Of a stretch of DNA of 64,000 nt, positions 1 through 9,511 are shown piece by piece (position 1 is the stretch's first letter; every line of letters begins with the position of its first letter). The notes below the pieces were generated by a model. That model made no database searches. It was not told the DNA's origin and was given only the letters and a program-made list of their open reading frames with translations. Source of the stretch: an uncultured Campylobacterota bacterium (GTDB lineage: Bacteria; Campylobacterota; Campylobacteria; Campylobacterales; Sulfurovaceae). The stretch covers positions 1-64,000 of the forward strand of contig CAKZQQ010000003.1 of the NCBI GenBank assembly GCA_937141405.1. The letters run 5' to 3'. A program made the translations under genes and the position numbers.

Positions 1-298
1 TTTTAATAATTCTTGTGTATCCGCCATTTCTCTCTTTATACTGTGGCGCTATCTCTGTAACAAGCTTGTTTGTAGTAGTTTTATCTTGAAGCATTGCAAA
101 GACTGCTCTGTGCGCATTGGAATCACCGGCAGCAGCTTTTGTTATAAGCTTCTCATAATAACTTCTAAGCTCTTTTGCTTTTGGTAGAGTTGTTTCGATC
201 TTACCCTCTTTCGTCAAAGCAATAGATAGGTTTTTAAGCAGAGCGGCTCTATGAGAAGAGGTTCTACCTAATTTACGATATCCATGTCTATGTCTCAT
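1..298 (-). CDS. rplQ: 50S ribosomal protein L17 (C-terminal part cut by window edge)
   Basis: The first 99 codons of L17 are visible, starting [12 protein letters not shown], a hallmark of the family. The gene runs off the left edge of the window, so its stop is not seen. Its ATG overlaps the rpoA stop in an ATGA junction, which implies translational coupling at the end of the alpha operon. L17 sits near the peptide exit tunnel of the large subunit. The call is certain; only the 3' end is missing. Confidence 0.97.
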   Translation of the reverse strand, partial: MRHRHGYRKLGRTSSHRAALLKNLSIALTKEGKIETTLPKAKELRSYYEKLITKAAAGDSNAHRAVFAMLQDKTTTNKLVTEIAPQYKERNGGYTRIIK

Positions 299-1302
299 TG
301 GTTATCCTTTAGTTGTTTTATTTTCTTAATCAATACATTTCTAATTGAATCTTCAAGTGTATATTCAGATCCAAAACCGTTACTCTCTAAGCATTCATTG
401 ATCTCATCAAGTGACTTTTTACCTAGATTTTTGATATTTTTTATCTCGTTCTCACTCATAAGCACCAATTCGCCTAGATATTTTATACCTGATCTGTCAA
501 GCGAATTAAATGATCTTGCACTGAGCCCAAGTGTATCTACTGTCTTTAAGAAAGGTTTGAGTTCAGACTCATCGCTCGCTTTAATCGGAGCACTTTGGAT
601 GTCGATACCTAGCACACCATTAAATACACTTAACTGTTTGTTCATAGTCTCTAAAGCATTTGTAAATGCTTCAACAGGACCTATTTGACCATCTGTCTCT
701 ATATCAAAAACTATCTTCTCATAATTTGGGTTATCCTCAACGAGAACATGCTCTATCCTATAGTTTGCTTTTCTAACAGGTGTAAAAAATGCATCTATTG
801 CAATAGCACCTTCGGGTATCTCGCTCATAAGATCCTCACTTGGAACATAGCCGATACCTTTTGCGATCGTCATAGTAAAATTAAGCTCAGCATCTTCATT
901 GAGTGTTGCCACAGGAAGATCGCCATCTATAATCTCTACGAGATCGTTTGCAAGATCACTTGCTTTAATGTCTTTAACGCCTGAAAATGAATAATTCACC
1001 TCAACTCTATCTCTGTTTTCATCAAGAATCTTAAAACGAATATTTTTAAGATTTATGATCAATACGGCAACATCTTGATGCATACCTCTGATAGTATCAA
1101 ACTCATGGCTTGCGCCTTCTATTTTGATAGAGATAGGAGCATACCCGATTGAGCTACCCATTATCAACCTTCTTAAAGGATGTGCCAAAGTAACCGCATA
1201 CCCTGTTTCAAATGGATATGCAACGATTTCAGCTCTGTTTTGGCTCACTTCATTTACTTCTACCTCAGTAGGAATTGATGGCGCGACTTTTATTTTTCTC
1301 AT
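295..1302 (-). CDS. rpoA: RNA polymerase alpha subunit
   Basis: The 335-aa product has the full two-domain alpha architecture: an N-terminal dimerisation domain that nucleates beta and beta' assembly, a linker near residue 235, and a C-terminal domain with the helix-hairpin-helix region ([10 protein letters not shown], about residues 291-300) that binds UP elements and activators. Length is normal for Campylobacterota. It lies between rpsD and rplQ, the standard alpha-operon position, so transcription machinery is co-expressed with ribosomal proteins. Confidence 0.98.
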   Translation of the reverse strand: MRKIKVAPSIPTEVEVNEVSQNRAEIVAYPFETGYAVTLAHPLRRLIMGSSIGYAPISIKIEGASHEFDTIRGMHQDVAVLIINLKNIRFKILDENRDRVEVNYSFSGVKDIKASDLANDLVEIIDGDLPVATLNEDAELNFTMTIAKGIGYVPSEDLMSEIPEGAIAIDAFFTPVRKANYRIEHVLVEDNPNYEKIVFDIETDGQIGPVEAFTNALETMNKQLSVFNGVLGIDIQSAPIKASDESELKPFLKTVDTLGLSARSFNSLDRSGIKYLGELVLMSENEIKNIKNLGKKSLDEINECLESNGFGSEYTLEDSIRNVLIKKIKQLKDNQ

Positions 1303-1323
1303 TAGCTGACCCTTTTATAAAAA

Positions 1324-1950
1324 TTATTTAGAATAAAGTTCGACTATTAGACGCTCTTCAACTGGTATGTTCACTTCATCTCTCGCCGGCACTCTTGTAA
1401 ACATGCCAAAAAGTTTTTCTTTGTCAACATCTACCCACTCAACAATACCTGTTTGATTGGTAAGCTCGATTGCTCTTAGTATCTGAGAATTTGTTTTACT
1501 TTTTTCTCTTATCTCTATCTTTTGACCAGCTTTAACGCTATATGAAGGGATACTCACTCTTTTGCCATCAACCAAAATATGGCCATGGTTTACAAGCTGT
1601 CTAGCGAATGCTCTTGTCGTAGCAAATCCCATTCTGTAAACAACATTGTCAAGTCTCTTTTCAAGAAGTTCGATCAATAGACTCCCTGTATTTCCCTCTC
1701 TTCTATTTGCTTCAACAAAAAGAGATCTAAACTGTTTTTCACTTATGCCGTACATAAATTTAGCTTTTTGTTTCTCTCTAAGCTGTAAACCATACTCGCT
1801 TATCTTTGTTCTTCTTTGACCGTGTTGCCCCGGAGCATAAGGTCTTTTTTCAAGAGCGCTTTTACCAGCTAGTCTTCTTTCGCCCTTTAGTCCTAGATCA
1901 ACGCCAAGTCTTCTCTCTAGTTTTTCAACCGGACCTCTATATCTTGCCAT
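1324..1950 (-). CDS. rpsD: 30S ribosomal protein S4
   Basis: 208 aa, beginning [16 protein letters not shown], with the S4 RNA-binding domain in the C-terminal half ([12 protein letters not shown], about residue 98 onward). S4 is a primary 16S rRNA binder and, in many bacteria, the translational autoregulator of the alpha operon. That matters here because the operon leader at 2936-2994 is strongly folded. About 77 bp separate it from rpsK. Confidence 0.98.
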   Translation of the reverse strand: MARYRGPVEKLERRLGVDLGLKGERRLAGKSALEKRPYAPGQHGQRRTKISEYGLQLREKQKAKFMYGISEKQFRSLFVEANRREGNTGSLLIELLEKRLDNVVYRMGFATTRAFARQLVNHGHILVDGKRVSIPSYSVKAGQKIEIREKSKTNSQILRAIELTNQTGIVEWVDVDKEKLFGMFTRVPARDEVNIPVEERLIVELYSK

Positions 1951-2027
1951 TTAAAACCCTTTTAGTATCTTAAAAATTTGGGCACTATTGTGCCAACTTG
2001 CATACATAAATCTCAAATAATGAAAAT

Positions 2028-2402
2028 TTATACTCTTCTTTTCTTAGGTGCTCTACAGCCGTTATGAGGTAATGGAGTAATATCTTTCAATGATGTTACA
2101 CTAATCCCTTCTACAGTACCGATAGCTTTTACTGCCGTATCTCTACCTGAACCGGGACCTTGAACTTTGATTCCAACCTCTTTAATTCCATGCTCTTTTG
2201 CTTTACTTAAAGCATCATCTACAGCTTGTTGTGCTGCAAATGGAGTAGACTTTTTGCTTCCTTTGAATCCGAGTGAACCTGCACTGCTCCAAGAGATAAC
2301 ATTACCCATCTCATCTGTGACGGTTATAACAGTGTTGTTAAATGTTGCTGCAACATAAACAATACCTTTAGCTATATTCTTTTTTGATTTTTTCTTAGCC
2401 AT
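2028..2402 (-). CDS. rpsK: 30S ribosomal protein S11
   Basis: 124 aa with the conserved S11 core ([19 protein letters not shown], then GPGSGRDTA and the C-terminal [13 protein letters not shown]). S11 forms part of the 30S platform and contacts mRNA near the E site. The gene follows rpsM with a 16-bp gap and a GGAG-type ribosome binding site. Confidence 0.98.
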   Translation of the reverse strand: MAKKKSKKNIAKGIVYVAATFNNTVITVTDEMGNVISWSSAGSLGFKGSKKSTPFAAQQAVDDALSKAKEHGIKEVGIKVQGPGSGRDTAVKAIGTVEGISVTSLKDITPLPHNGCRAPKKRRV

Positions 2403-2418
2403 GATGCCTACTCCTTAA

Positions 2419-2781
2419 TTATGCCGAGCCAACGGTTTTTCTTTTACCTTTGCGTGTTCTTGCATTGGTCTTTGTTTTTTGCCCTCTAACCGGAAGTCCT
2501 CTTCTGTGTCTAAGACCTCTGTAGTTACCAAGATCCATCAAAGATTTTATGTTCATAGCAACCTGTTTTCTCAAATCACCTTCAACCATATAATTCTCTT
2601 GAATCTCATTACGAATAAGCGCCGCTTCCGCATCACTTAGCTCATGAACTCTTTTATTATAGTCAACTCCACTTGCATCTAGAATCTTGCGTGAAGTATG
2701 AAGACCTATACCAAAGATATAAGTAAGTGCGTACTCCATACGCTTCTTCTGAGGTAAATCTACACCTGCTATACGTGCCAT
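2419..2781 (-). CDS. rpsM: 30S ribosomal protein S13
   Basis: 120 aa starting [10 protein letters not shown], with the C-terminal [15 protein letters not shown] motif of S13 and a basic tail that reaches the P-site tRNA. It starts 2 bp after the rpmJ stop, with AAGGA-type Shine-Dalgarno sequence inside the end of rpmJ. In enterobacteria S4 represses this operon at the S13 start; whether that holds here is unknown. Confidence 0.98.
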   Translation of the reverse strand: MARIAGVDLPQKKRMEYALTYIFGIGLHTSRKILDASGVDYNKRVHELSDAEAALIRNEIQENYMVEGDLRKQVAMNIKSLMDLGNYRGLRHRRGLPVRGQKTKTNARTRKGKRKTVGSA

Positions 2782-2783
2782 AT

Positions 2784-2897
2784 TTATCCTTGTCTCTGTT
2801 TATGTTTTGGATTTTTACAAATCACGCGTACTATGCCATTACGTTTGATAATCTTACAATCATCGCACATTTTCTTAACCGAAGCTCTAACCTTCAT
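2784..2897 (-). CDS. rpmJ: 50S ribosomal protein L36
   Basis: A 37-codon gene read by hand: [20 protein letters not shown] and on to KHKQRQG. It has the zinc-ribbon ligands of the zinc-binding (C+) L36 form: Cys11, Cys14, Cys27 and His32. A clear AGGAG ribosome binding site precedes the ATG. It is the first gene after the second promoter of the cluster. Confidence 0.97.
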   Translation of the reverse strand: MKVRASVKKMCDDCKIIKRNGIVRVICKNPKHKQRQG

Positions 2898-2935
2898 TGG
2901 CTACTCCTGTGTGATATTTACACCTAAATTTTGCG

Positions 2936-2994
2936 TGGTATATTGAGAAAAATATACCAACTCTTGGATAATCGGTGTGTATTATTCAAAAGTT
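2936..2994 (-). promoter_or_regulatory. Structured leader of the rpmJ-rpsM-rpsK-rpsD-rpoA-rplQ transcript
   Basis: Two adjacent hairpins lie in the roughly 137-nt leader. One is a perfect 9-bp stem (2936-2944 pairing with 2951-2959, 6-nt loop). The other pairs 2959-2972 with 2981-2994 at 13 of 14 positions, with an 8-nt loop; the two share one base. Neither is followed by a T-run, so they do not look like an intrinsic terminator. A ribosomal-protein autoregulatory site is the natural inference, S4 being the classical regulator, but the fold differs from any leader I can name. Confidence 0.5.
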
Positions 2995-3040
2995 TCTTCT
3001 CGCAGACCTTTTAACCTTTTTATACGTTCAAAGGGCAATG

Positions 3041-3046
3041 ATTATA
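3041..3046 (-). promoter_or_regulatory. -10 box of a promoter between infA and rpmJ
   Basis: TATAAT on the minus strand (attata on plus) preceded by TTTTAGG, 19-24 bp downstream of the infA stop codon. It would start a transcript near position 3034 carrying rpmJ through rplQ, separate from the long S10 transcript. There is no good -35 box, which is normal for this phylum. Confidence 0.55.
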
Positions 3047-3065
3047 CCTAAAAGATTGTTAAAGT

Positions 3066-3284
3066 TTACTTATATCTAAAAGTAATTCTGCCCTTATCGA
3101 GACTATACGGAGTAAGTTCCACCTTCACTTTATCGCCCGGAAGTATCTTAATATAGTGCATTCGCATCTTTCCTGCAATGTGACAAAGCACGATATGGCT
3201 GTTATCCAACTCTACTCGAAATGTTGCGTTTGGAAGCGCTTCGACAACTTTTCCATCAATCTCTATGACATCATCTTTTGCCAT
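3066..3284 (-). CDS. infA: Translation initiation factor IF-1
   Basis: 72 aa, the usual length, with the OB-fold sequence [20 protein letters not shown] and the conserved [14 protein letters not shown] stretch. IF-1 blocks the A site and assists IF-2 and IF-3 in start-codon selection. It is placed between map and rpmJ, as in many bacteria. Confidence 0.98.
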   Translation of the reverse strand: MAKDDVIEIDGKVVEALPNATFRVELDNSHIVLCHIAGKMRMHYIKILPGDKVKVELTPYSLDKGRITFRYK

Positions 3285-3301
3285 TTTTATCCTTTTTATT
3301 A

Positions 3302-3463
3302 GTTATTTTCTTCTTTTGCTCGAACAATGTTTGAGCAAAATTCATCTCACTAAAGCTTCGGCTAGCGCCTCAGAAAACCTCTTGTTATTTTCTTCTTTTG
3401 TTTGAGCAAAGTTTAAGCAAAATTAATCTTCTTGGTTTTGCCTTATGGCTCGCATAACCTCTT
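3302..3463. repeat. Imperfect tandem duplication of about 81 bp between map and infA
   Basis: The segment 3302-3382 is repeated at 3383-3463. The best-kept part starts GTTATTTTCTTCTTTTG and contains GAGCAAA or AAGCAAA. The first copy holds a strong hairpin (ttttgctc at 3314-3321 pairs with gagcaaaa at 3333-3340); the second copy has a decayed version. It fills the 218-bp gap between the map stop and the infA start. I see no gene in it. Confidence 0.6.
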
Positions 3464-3502
3464 ACTTTCCGTTATATCCATAAAAAGATGTAAAAAATAT
3501 CT

Positions 3503-4291
3503 CTACTCCTCTTTTAAGATACGCTCGCTGCTACCTATCTCACTCAAGATAACAGCCTTGCCACCAATCATAGCAACTTGATGCTCATAGTGGCTTGTAT
3601 TGAGTTGATCCTCACTAATAACTGACCACTCATCACCTAAAAGTAATGGTCTGCCGCTCTTTTGGCACACCATTGGCTCGATACAAAAAACCATACCGTT
3701 TTTTATTTTTGGCCCTTGGTTTGCTTTCCCCTCAACATAATTTGGGATATTGGGCTCATCGTGGGGCTTTGATCCGATACCATGACCGCAATAATCACGC
3801 AAAGGCACATAGCCTCTCTTGGTAATACCTTGCTCCAAGATCAAAGAGAGCTCCTTAAATCGCATACCCTCTTTGATTTGTGAAATTGCCTCATAGAGCA
3901 CATCTTTTGAACAATCAATAAGTGCTTGATCCTCTTGTGATATCTCGCCTATAGGCATAGTAATCGCTGCATCACCATAATAATCATCAAGCTTTACGCC
4001 AATGTCGAGTCCAAGTATATCACCGCTTTGTATGATAGTCTCTTCTGTCGGAATACCGTGGATTACAACTTGATTGAGTGAGGTGCATACAGAACCGCTA
4101 AATCCATAGAGCCCTTTAAATGCCGGGATGGCATCAAATGAGCGGATATACTCTTCACCCATTGTATCTATCTGCTTAAGGCTCATGCCCTCTTTGATAT
4201 TTTTTTGGAGATAATCGAGTGTCTTAGCTACAAGCTCACCTGCTTTGGCAAGCTTGTGTATCTCAGCAGATTTGCGTAGAGCTATCGCCAT
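3503..4291 (-). CDS. map: Methionine aminopeptidase, type I
   Basis: 262 aa with all expected metal and substrate residues: His in VIHGIP, the two Asp of LDIGVKLDDYYGDAA, His in YCGHGIG, Glu in FCIEPM and Glu in YEHQVAM. It removes the initiator Met from nascent proteins in the cytoplasm. It lies 1 bp after secY, the classical secY-map-infA order, so it is co-transcribed. Confidence 0.97.
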   Translation of the reverse strand: MAIALRKSAEIHKLAKAGELVAKTLDYLQKNIKEGMSLKQIDTMGEEYIRSFDAIPAFKGLYGFSGSVCTSLNQVVIHGIPTEETIIQSGDILGLDIGVKLDDYYGDAAITMPIGEISQEDQALIDCSKDVLYEAISQIKEGMRFKELSLILEQGITKRGYVPLRDYCGHGIGSKPHDEPNIPNYVEGKANQGPKIKNGMVFCIEPMVCQKSGRPLLLGDEWSVISEDQLNTSHYEHQVAMIGGKAVILSEIGSSERILKEE

Positions 4292-4292
4292 C

Positions 4293-5540
4293 TTAGAGAC
4301 CTACGTTTCCTAAAACGTCGTATTGATTCATGGTTCTTTGTGCTTCAATTTTTCTCATCGTATCAAGTGCGACTTGCACAACAATCAAAACAGCTGTTCC
4401 ACCAAAATAGAAGGTCGCACCCATTGAGTTAATCAAAACAAATGGTAGCGTAGAGATAGTAGCAAGATAGAGTGAACCACTCACTGTAAGCCTACTTGCA
4501 ATCTCGGTGATAAAATCTTTTGTATGAGCGCCCGGTCTAACACCGGGGATAAATCCACCTTGTCGTTTCAAATTATCAGCAATATCTTTTGCATTAAATG
4601 CGATCGATGCATAGAAGAAAGCAAAAAAGACGACCAAAACAAATGTTGTTAAGTTAAAAACAACTCCGCCCGGAGCTATAAAATCTGCAATTTGCTGCAT
4701 GATACCATTTTGGCTTGATTGCAACATAGTAAGAGGAAACATAAGAACCGCTGAAGCAAAGATCGGAGGAATAACCCCTGATAGATTTACTTTGATTGGT
4801 ATATAGTTCATCACTCTTTTTGTCTGATTTTGCATAATAGTTTTTCTAGAATAAGAGATAGGCACTCGTCGCTCGCCAAGCTCTATATAGATAATAACAA
4901 AAATCGTTATAAATATGATTGCCAAAATTGCCAGCACAACCAAGAAGTTCATCTCACCTGCATTGACTGATTTTACTGTATTAGATATGGCGCTCGGGAT
5001 TCCCGAAACAATACCGGCAAAGATGATGAGTGAAATACCGTTACCAATACCTTTTTGTGTAATCTGTTCACCAATCCACATAAGTAGCATCGTTCCTGCT
5101 AGCATAGAAAATGTAGCAATCACTGTAAATATAAACGGATCTATAAATACTGCTTGTTTACTTACTAAGCCCATGGAGACTCCGATAGCCTGAACAACAG
5201 TGATGAAGATAGTAAAGTAACGAATAATCTGCATATATTTTTGCATCCCGTCACGCTCTTTTTTCATCTGTCCGAGTGCAGGAAAAGTCGCAGCGAGTAA
5301 CTCCATGACGATAGAGGCAGTAATGTAGGGCATGATACCAAGAGAGATGATACTCATACGGCTAATGGCATTGCCGCTAAACATATTGGCTAAGCCAAGC
5401 GCATTTTTTGCGTTTTCGCCATCAAAAAAGCCTTTGATGACCTCCAAATCTACCCCGGGAGTAGGGATATAAGCCAAAACTCTATAAGCAAATATAAACC
5501 CAAGGGTTAGAAGAATCTTTTGAGTTAAGGTATTTGACAT
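4293..5540 (-). CDS. secY: Preprotein translocase subunit SecY
   Basis: 415 aa with about ten hydrophobic segments and conserved family motifs: AYIPTPGVD near the N terminus, MGIMPYITASI-like LGIMPYITAS, and RRVPISYSRK in the cytosolic loop. It forms the channel of the SecYEG translocon in the inner membrane. It follows rplO with a 1-bp gap, as in spc operons generally. Confidence 0.98.
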   Translation of the reverse strand: MSNTLTQKILLTLGFIFAYRVLAYIPTPGVDLEVIKGFFDGENAKNALGLANMFSGNAISRMSIISLGIMPYITASIVMELLAATFPALGQMKKERDGMQKYMQIIRYFTIFITVVQAIGVSMGLVSKQAVFIDPFIFTVIATFSMLAGTMLLMWIGEQITQKGIGNGISLIIFAGIVSGIPSAISNTVKSVNAGEMNFLVVLAILAIIFITIFVIIYIELGERRVPISYSRKTIMQNQTKRVMNYIPIKVNLSGVIPPIFASAVLMFPLTMLQSSQNGIMQQIADFIAPGGVVFNLTTFVLVVFFAFFYASIAFNAKDIADNLKRQGGFIPGVRPGAHTKDFITEIASRLTVSGSLYLATISTLPFVLINSMGATFYFGGTAVLIVVQVALDTMRKIEAQRTMNQYDVLGNVGL

Positions 5541-5541
5541 A

Positions 5542-5940
5542 TTATTTTCCGCTTGTTGTTATTGCTTCATCTTTGATCTTAGAAGCCAATTCTTTTGCAC
5601 TTGCACCTATTAATTTTACTTTTGTAACATATTTTGGAAGTTTGTAAACCTCTTTAATCGTCTCCAAACTCAACTCTTTAAGCTCTGCTACTGCTTTATT
5701 TTTGTCAACATTGATAGCATGAGCTTTGACAACTCTTGATACAAATCCTATCTTAGGAAGTCTCTTATAAAGTGGTTGTTGTCCACCCTCAAAACCTCTT
5801 TTTTCATTGTATCCGGCTCTTGATTTTTGACCGTTTTGACCTTTTCCGGCAGTCTTTCCTGTGCCTGAACCTTGCCCTCTACCGACTCTTTTTCTCTCTC
5901 TTGTCGATCCGTAAGCAGGCTGTAAATTATGTAATGACAT
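5542..5940 (-). CDS. rplO: 50S ribosomal protein L15
   Basis: 132 aa with the L15 Gly/Arg-rich N terminus ([17 protein letters not shown]) and the following [15 protein letters not shown] motif. It starts 9 bp after the rpsE stop. In most bacteria rpmD (L30) sits between these two genes; here there is no room for it. Confidence 0.98.
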   Translation of the reverse strand: MSLHNLQPAYGSTRERKRVGRGQGSGTGKTAGKGQNGQKSRAGYNEKRGFEGGQQPLYKRLPKIGFVSRVVKAHAINVDKNKAVAELKELSLETIKEVYKLPKYVTKVKLIGASAKELASKIKDEAITTSGK

Positions 5941-5949
5941 CTTAGCTCC

Positions 5950-6393
5950 TTAAGATTTTATTCTTGCAAGAGCTTGTACTGTCGCTCTTACTAGGTTATT
6001 TGGATTATTTGAGCCAATAGATTTAGTAAGAATATCTTTAATGCCTGCAAGTTCGATTACCGGTCTTGCAGCTCCACCTGCGATAACACCCGTACCTTCG
6101 CTCGCCGGTCTTAGTAGTATTCTACTTGCATTAAATTTATGCTCTATATCATGTGCTATTGTTGAGCCTTTAATCTCGATTTTCACGAGATTTTTAAAGG
6201 CATCATCGACTGCTTTTTTTATGGCATCAGGAACCTCTTTGGCTTTACCAAATCCATACCCAACTGTTCCTTGTTTATCACCAACGACTACAAGAGCAGT
6301 AAATCTAAATCTTCTACCACCTTTTACAACTTTTGTAACACGGCCGATATTTACTATCGCTTCTTCGAAATTCTCTCTATCAATATTTTGCAT
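5950..6393 (-). CDS. rpsE: 30S ribosomal protein S5
   Basis: 147 aa with the double-stranded RNA-binding fold and the [17 protein letters not shown] motif, and [16 protein letters not shown] in the second half. Two ATG codons are adjacent (6396 and 6393). The AAGGA site is only 3 nt from the first and 6 nt from the second, so I place the start at 6393. S5 is a fidelity-related 30S protein. Confidence 0.96.
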   Translation of the reverse strand: MQNIDRENFEEAIVNIGRVTKVVKGGRRFRFTALVVVGDKQGTVGYGFGKAKEVPDAIKKAVDDAFKNLVKIEIKGSTIAHDIEHKFNASRILLRPASEGTGVIAGGAARPVIELAGIKDILTKSIGSNNPNNLVRATVQALARIKS

Positions 6394-6402
6394 CATCCGT
6401 CC

Positions 6403-6759
6403 TTAAAACTTTATACCGGCTTCTCTAAGTGCTTCAGCAAATGAAGCAACAACGCCATGATAGAGATAACCGTTTCTATCAAATTTTATACTCTCTATAT
6501 TAGCGGCTTTAAGATTTTCTGCCATCTTTTTAGCCACCTCTTTTACATCTTCTTGGTTGCATTTCAAGCCAAGTTTTCTTCCGTCAACTGAAGCCAAAGT
6601 GTGACCTGCTAGATCATCAATCGCTTGAGCATAAAAATATTTATTTGACTTGTAAACGCTCAATCTTGGAAGTTCAGCAGTACCGGTTACTTTTGATCTT
6701 ACTCTTGCTTTCTTTTGGGCGTTAAGTCTATTTTTTCTTCTTTGAATACTTTTTAACAT
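6403..6759 (-). CDS. rplR: 50S ribosomal protein L18
   Basis: 118 aa with the L18 pattern: basic N terminus (RRKNRLNAQKKARVRSK), LSVYKSNKYFYAQAIDD, and the C-terminal FDRNGYLYHGVVASFAEALREAG. It brings 5S rRNA to the large subunit together with L5. It follows rplF after 11 bp. Confidence 0.98.
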   Translation of the reverse strand: MLKSIQRRKNRLNAQKKARVRSKVTGTAELPRLSVYKSNKYFYAQAIDDLAGHTLASVDGRKLGLKCNQEDVKEVAKKMAENLKAANIESIKFDRNGYLYHGVVASFAEALREAGIKF

Positions 6760-6770
6760 CTCATATCCCC

Positions 6771-7307
6771 TTATTTCGCTGCCGACTTACCAGCTTTTCT
6801 GATAATAGTCTCGTCTGTGTATTTAACACCTTTTCCTTTATAAGGCTCAGGTGGTCTAAAATCTCTAATCTCAGCCGCAACTTGTCCGACAGTCTGCTTG
6901 TCGCTACCACTGATAGTGATAACATTTTTCTCGACTGTTACATTGATCCCTTCAGGAATATCATAGTTGATATCATGAGAGAAACCGAGTTGCAAATTAA
7001 GCACTTTGCCTTGCATGGCAGCTCTATAACCAACACCATTGATCTCAAGTGATTTTTTAAAGCCTTCGTTAAGACCGATTATGATGTTATTGAAGAGTGA
7101 TCTGTAAGTACCCCAAAAGGCAGCACTTTGATTATCATCACCAACTTTTTCAAACACAACTTGTCCATCTTCAACTTTTACATTCACACGACCGTGTGTC
7201 TCAAGTCTCTTCTCAACATTCCCTTTTTTTGCAACTATTTCAGTGCCCTCAAGTGTTACATTGATACCGTTTTCGATTGCTACAGGTTTTTTTCCTATTC
7301 TTGACAT
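6771..7307 (-). CDS. rplF: 50S ribosomal protein L6
   Basis: 178 aa starting [11 protein letters not shown], with the two repeated L6 domains and the C-terminal signature [14 protein letters not shown]. It binds 23S rRNA near the factor-binding site. It starts 9 bp after rpsH. Confidence 0.98.
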   Translation of the reverse strand: MSRIGKKPVAIENGINVTLEGTEIVAKKGNVEKRLETHGRVNVKVEDGQVVFEKVGDDNQSAAFWGTYRSLFNNIIIGLNEGFKKSLEINGVGYRAAMQGKVLNLQLGFSHDINYDIPEGINVTVEKNVITISGSDKQTVGQVAAEIRDFRPPEPYKGKGVKYTDETIIRKAGKSAAK

Positions 7308-7316
7308 AACCTCTCC

Positions 7317-7712
7317 TTACCAGATGCTGCACAAGACTTCGCCGCCAATGCCGCGCTTGTAAGCCTCATCATTTGGAAGTACACCTTGACTTGTTGAAAC
7401 AACCAAGGTACCGTAACCGTTTTTGAATGATTTAATTTCATCTTTGCCTTTATGAACACGACGTCCCGGGCTAGAAATTCTTTTAATCTCATTGATTACA
7501 CTACGCTCGTTATCATCATATTTCAAGTTTACTTTTATAAACTTCTTGTTTCCATCTTCTTTTACTTTATAACTCTCAAGGTATCCCTTGTCTACAAGAA
7601 TAGAAACAATAGCTTCAATAGAATTTGCATGTAAAAGTGTTGTTACATCCAATCTTCTTGTTGCTGCATTTCTTATTCGAGTAAGAGAGTCTGCAATTAT
7701 ATCTGTCATCAT
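7317..7712 (-). CDS. rpsH: 30S ribosomal protein S8
   Basis: 131 aa with N-terminal DSLTRIRNA and the C-terminal [20 protein letters not shown] stretch of S8. S8 binds the central domain of 16S rRNA and in enterobacteria represses the spc operon at the L5 start. A GGAG site lies 6 nt from the first of two tandem ATGs. Confidence 0.97.
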   Translation of the reverse strand: MMTDIIADSLTRIRNAATRRLDVTTLLHANSIEAIVSILVDKGYLESYKVKEDGNKKFIKVNLKYDDNERSVINEIKRISSPGRRVHKGKDEIKSFKNGYGTLVVSTSQGVLPNDEAYKRGIGGEVLCSIW

Positions 7713-7726
7713 CTTTTACTCCTTAA

Positions 7727-7912
7727 TTACCAGCTTGCTTTTCGCATGCCGGGGATGAGGCCTTCATTGGCCATTTTTCTTAAACAAATACGGCATATGC
7801 CGAAATCTTGATATACCGAGTGTGGTCTACCGCAAATTGAACATCTTGTATACGCTCTTGAAGAAAATTTTGGTTTTCTTCCTTGTTTATTGATCATAGA
7901 TTTCTTAGCCAT
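7727..7912 (-). CDS. rpsN: 30S ribosomal protein S14, zinc-binding (type Z)
   Basis: 61 aa, the short S14 form, with a zinc knuckle [20 protein letters not shown] (two CxxC pairs). Its ATG lies 8 nt inside the end of rplE. The zinc-containing form is the usual one in this phylum. Confidence 0.97.
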   Translation of the reverse strand: MAKKSMINKQGRKPKFSSRAYTRCSICGRPHSVYQDFGICRICLRKMANEGLIPGMRKASW

Positions 7913-8456
7913 TTGTTCTTCCTCTCATAAAAGGCATTCCAAGCTTCTCAAGAAGCGTAAATGCTTGTTTGTCATCTTCAACACTTGTCACTATAGTGAT
8001 ATTCATACCGTGAGTTTTGATAATGCTATCATAATCAACTTCCGGGAACATCAACTGCTCTTGAAGTCCAAAGTTGTAGTTACCTCTTCCATCAAACCCT
8101 TTTCTAGGCAAGCCTCTAAAGTCTTTCACTCTAGGGAGTGCGATAGAGACGAGTTTGTCAAAAAAGTTATACATATTAGCACCTCGTAGTGTCACTTTGA
8201 TACCGCTTGGTGCACCTTCTCTAGCCTTAAAACCTGCAACAGATTTTTTTGCATTAACGACAATCGCTTTTTGTCCGGCTATCAAGGAGATCGTATCTGT
8301 CATATTTTGTATAAGCTTCGTGTCTTTCCCCTCTTCACCTGCTCCAACGCTAATGACTATCTTTTCAAGCTTAGGAGTCTGCATCGGATTTTGTATCCCA
8401 CACTCTTCTTGGAGTGCAGGCACGATGTCATTGTACTTTTGCTTCATTCTACTCAT
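7905..8456 (-). CDS. rplE: 50S ribosomal protein L5
   Basis: 183 aa with [27 protein letters not shown] and the C-terminal KLGMPFMRG of L5. It binds 5S rRNA and contacts P-site tRNA. Its 3' end overlaps rpsN by 8 nt, indicating coupled translation. Confidence 0.98.
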   Translation of the reverse strand: MSRMKQKYNDIVPALQEECGIQNPMQTPKLEKIVISVGAGEEGKDTKLIQNMTDTISLIAGQKAIVVNAKKSVAGFKAREGAPSGIKVTLRGANMYNFFDKLVSIALPRVKDFRGLPRKGFDGRGNYNFGLQEQLMFPEVDYDSIIKTHGMNITIVTSVEDDKQAFTLLEKLGMPFMRGRTNG

Positions 8457-8459
8457 CGA

Positions 8460-8690
8460 TTAGCCCTCTACTTTTTTTACATTTGAGATATGCATAGGCA
8501 TCTCAATAGATTTAAAGCCGCCGCTTTTGTTCTCTTCGTTCGGCTTTACTGCTTTTTTTGCCATCTTACAACCTGCAACAACAACGGAATCTTTTTTGGG
8601 ATATACAGCTAAAACTTCTCCCTCTTTTCCTTTGTCATCACCTGCGATAACTACTACCTTATCGCCTTTTTTTATCTTGAATTTTTTCAT
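8460..8690 (-). CDS. rplX: 50S ribosomal protein L24
   Basis: 76 aa beginning [20 protein letters not shown], a KOW-domain protein that initiates 50S assembly. An upstream in-frame ATG at 8699 lies inside the rplN stop and only 1 nt from the GGAGG at 8701-8705. The ATG at 8690 is 10 nt from that site and gives the standard N terminus, so I chose it. Confidence 0.96.
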   Translation of the reverse strand: MKKFKIKKGDKVVVIAGDDKGKEGEVLAVYPKKDSVVVAGCKMAKKAVKPNEENKSGGFKSIEMPMHISNVKKVEG

Positions 8691-8692
8691 GA

Positions 8693-9061
8693 TTACCATA
8701 CCTCCGGAGCGAGTGATACTATCTTCATAAATCCGGCATATCTTGTCTCACGACTGACAGGTCCAAAGATACGAGTACCTACAGGCTCTTTTTTATCATC
8801 AATAATTACAGCTGCATTATCATCAAATCTAATAAGTGATCCATTCTCTCTTTGGATCTCTTTTTTTGTTCTTACAACAACTGCTTTTACAACTTTACCT
8901 TTTTTCACTTTCCCGTTTGGAAGTGCTTTTTTAACAGAGGCAACGATAACATCACCGACAGAAGCATATCTTCTTTTACTTCCACCGAGAACTTTGATAC
9001 ACATGATCTCTTTTGCACCACTGTTATCAGCTACATTCAATCTTGTAAAACTCTGGATCAT
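8693..9061 (-). CDS. rplN: 50S ribosomal protein L14
   Basis: 122 aa starting [19 protein letters not shown] with [11 protein letters not shown] in the middle, both hallmarks of L14. It forms an intersubunit bridge. Its ATG shares one base with the rpsQ stop (TAATG), showing tight coupling. Confidence 0.98.
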   Translation of the reverse strand: MIQSFTRLNVADNSGAKEIMCIKVLGGSKRRYASVGDVIVASVKKALPNGKVKKGKVVKAVVVRTKKEIQRENGSLIRFDDNAAVIIDDKKEPVGTRIFGPVSRETRYAGFMKIVSLAPEVW

Positions 9062-9309
9062 TACAACTCTCCTCTTTTCACTATCTCTAGGAGTCTAAAA
9101 CTCTTATTTTTTGAAAGAGGTCTACACTCTATAGCAGTGATAGTATCACCTATATTTGCATTATCTTTTTCATCATGAACAAGATATTTTTTAAATCTTT
9201 TTACTGTCTTGTGATATCTAGGATGTAAAACCTTTCTCTCAACCAAAACAGTCGCTGTTTTTTCACCGGCTTTTTTAATAACTGTTCCTGTTATCTCTCT
9301 TTTTGGCAT
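9061..9309 (-). CDS. rpsQ: 30S ribosomal protein S17
   Basis: 82 aa, starting [19 protein letters not shown] with [15 protein letters not shown] later, the S17 OB-fold. The reading frame is open 27 codons further upstream, but that part overlaps rpmC in another frame; the internal ATG at 9309 gives the family N terminus and length. Confidence 0.97.
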   Translation of the reverse strand: MPKREITGTVIKKAGEKTATVLVERKVLHPRYHKTVKRFKKYLVHDEKDNANIGDTITAIECRPLSKNKSFRLLEIVKRGEL

Positions 9310-9319
9310 ACTGTACCCT

Positions 9320-9511
9320 TTATTTAGATCTAACAGCACTAAGCGCTGTATTGATTTTTGCGATATCTTTTTTCGCAACTCTAAGTTCACTTGTATTTGT
9401 TAATTGCATAGTTTTTGACTTTGCTTTTAAAGTAAACAACTCAATTTTTTTCTCTTTTAACATCTCTATTAATTCGGCTTCGCTTTTGCCATCTAAATCA
9501 ATATATTTCAT
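9320..9511 (-). CDS. rpmC: 50S ribosomal protein L29
   Basis: 63 aa, a two-helix protein ([33 protein letters not shown]). It sits at the tunnel exit near the SRP and trigger-factor docking site. Its start lies 14 nt inside the end of rplP. Confidence 0.97.
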   Translation of the reverse strand: MKYIDLDGKSEAELIEMLKEKKIELFTLKAKSKTMQLTNTSELRVAKKDIAKINTALSAVRSK

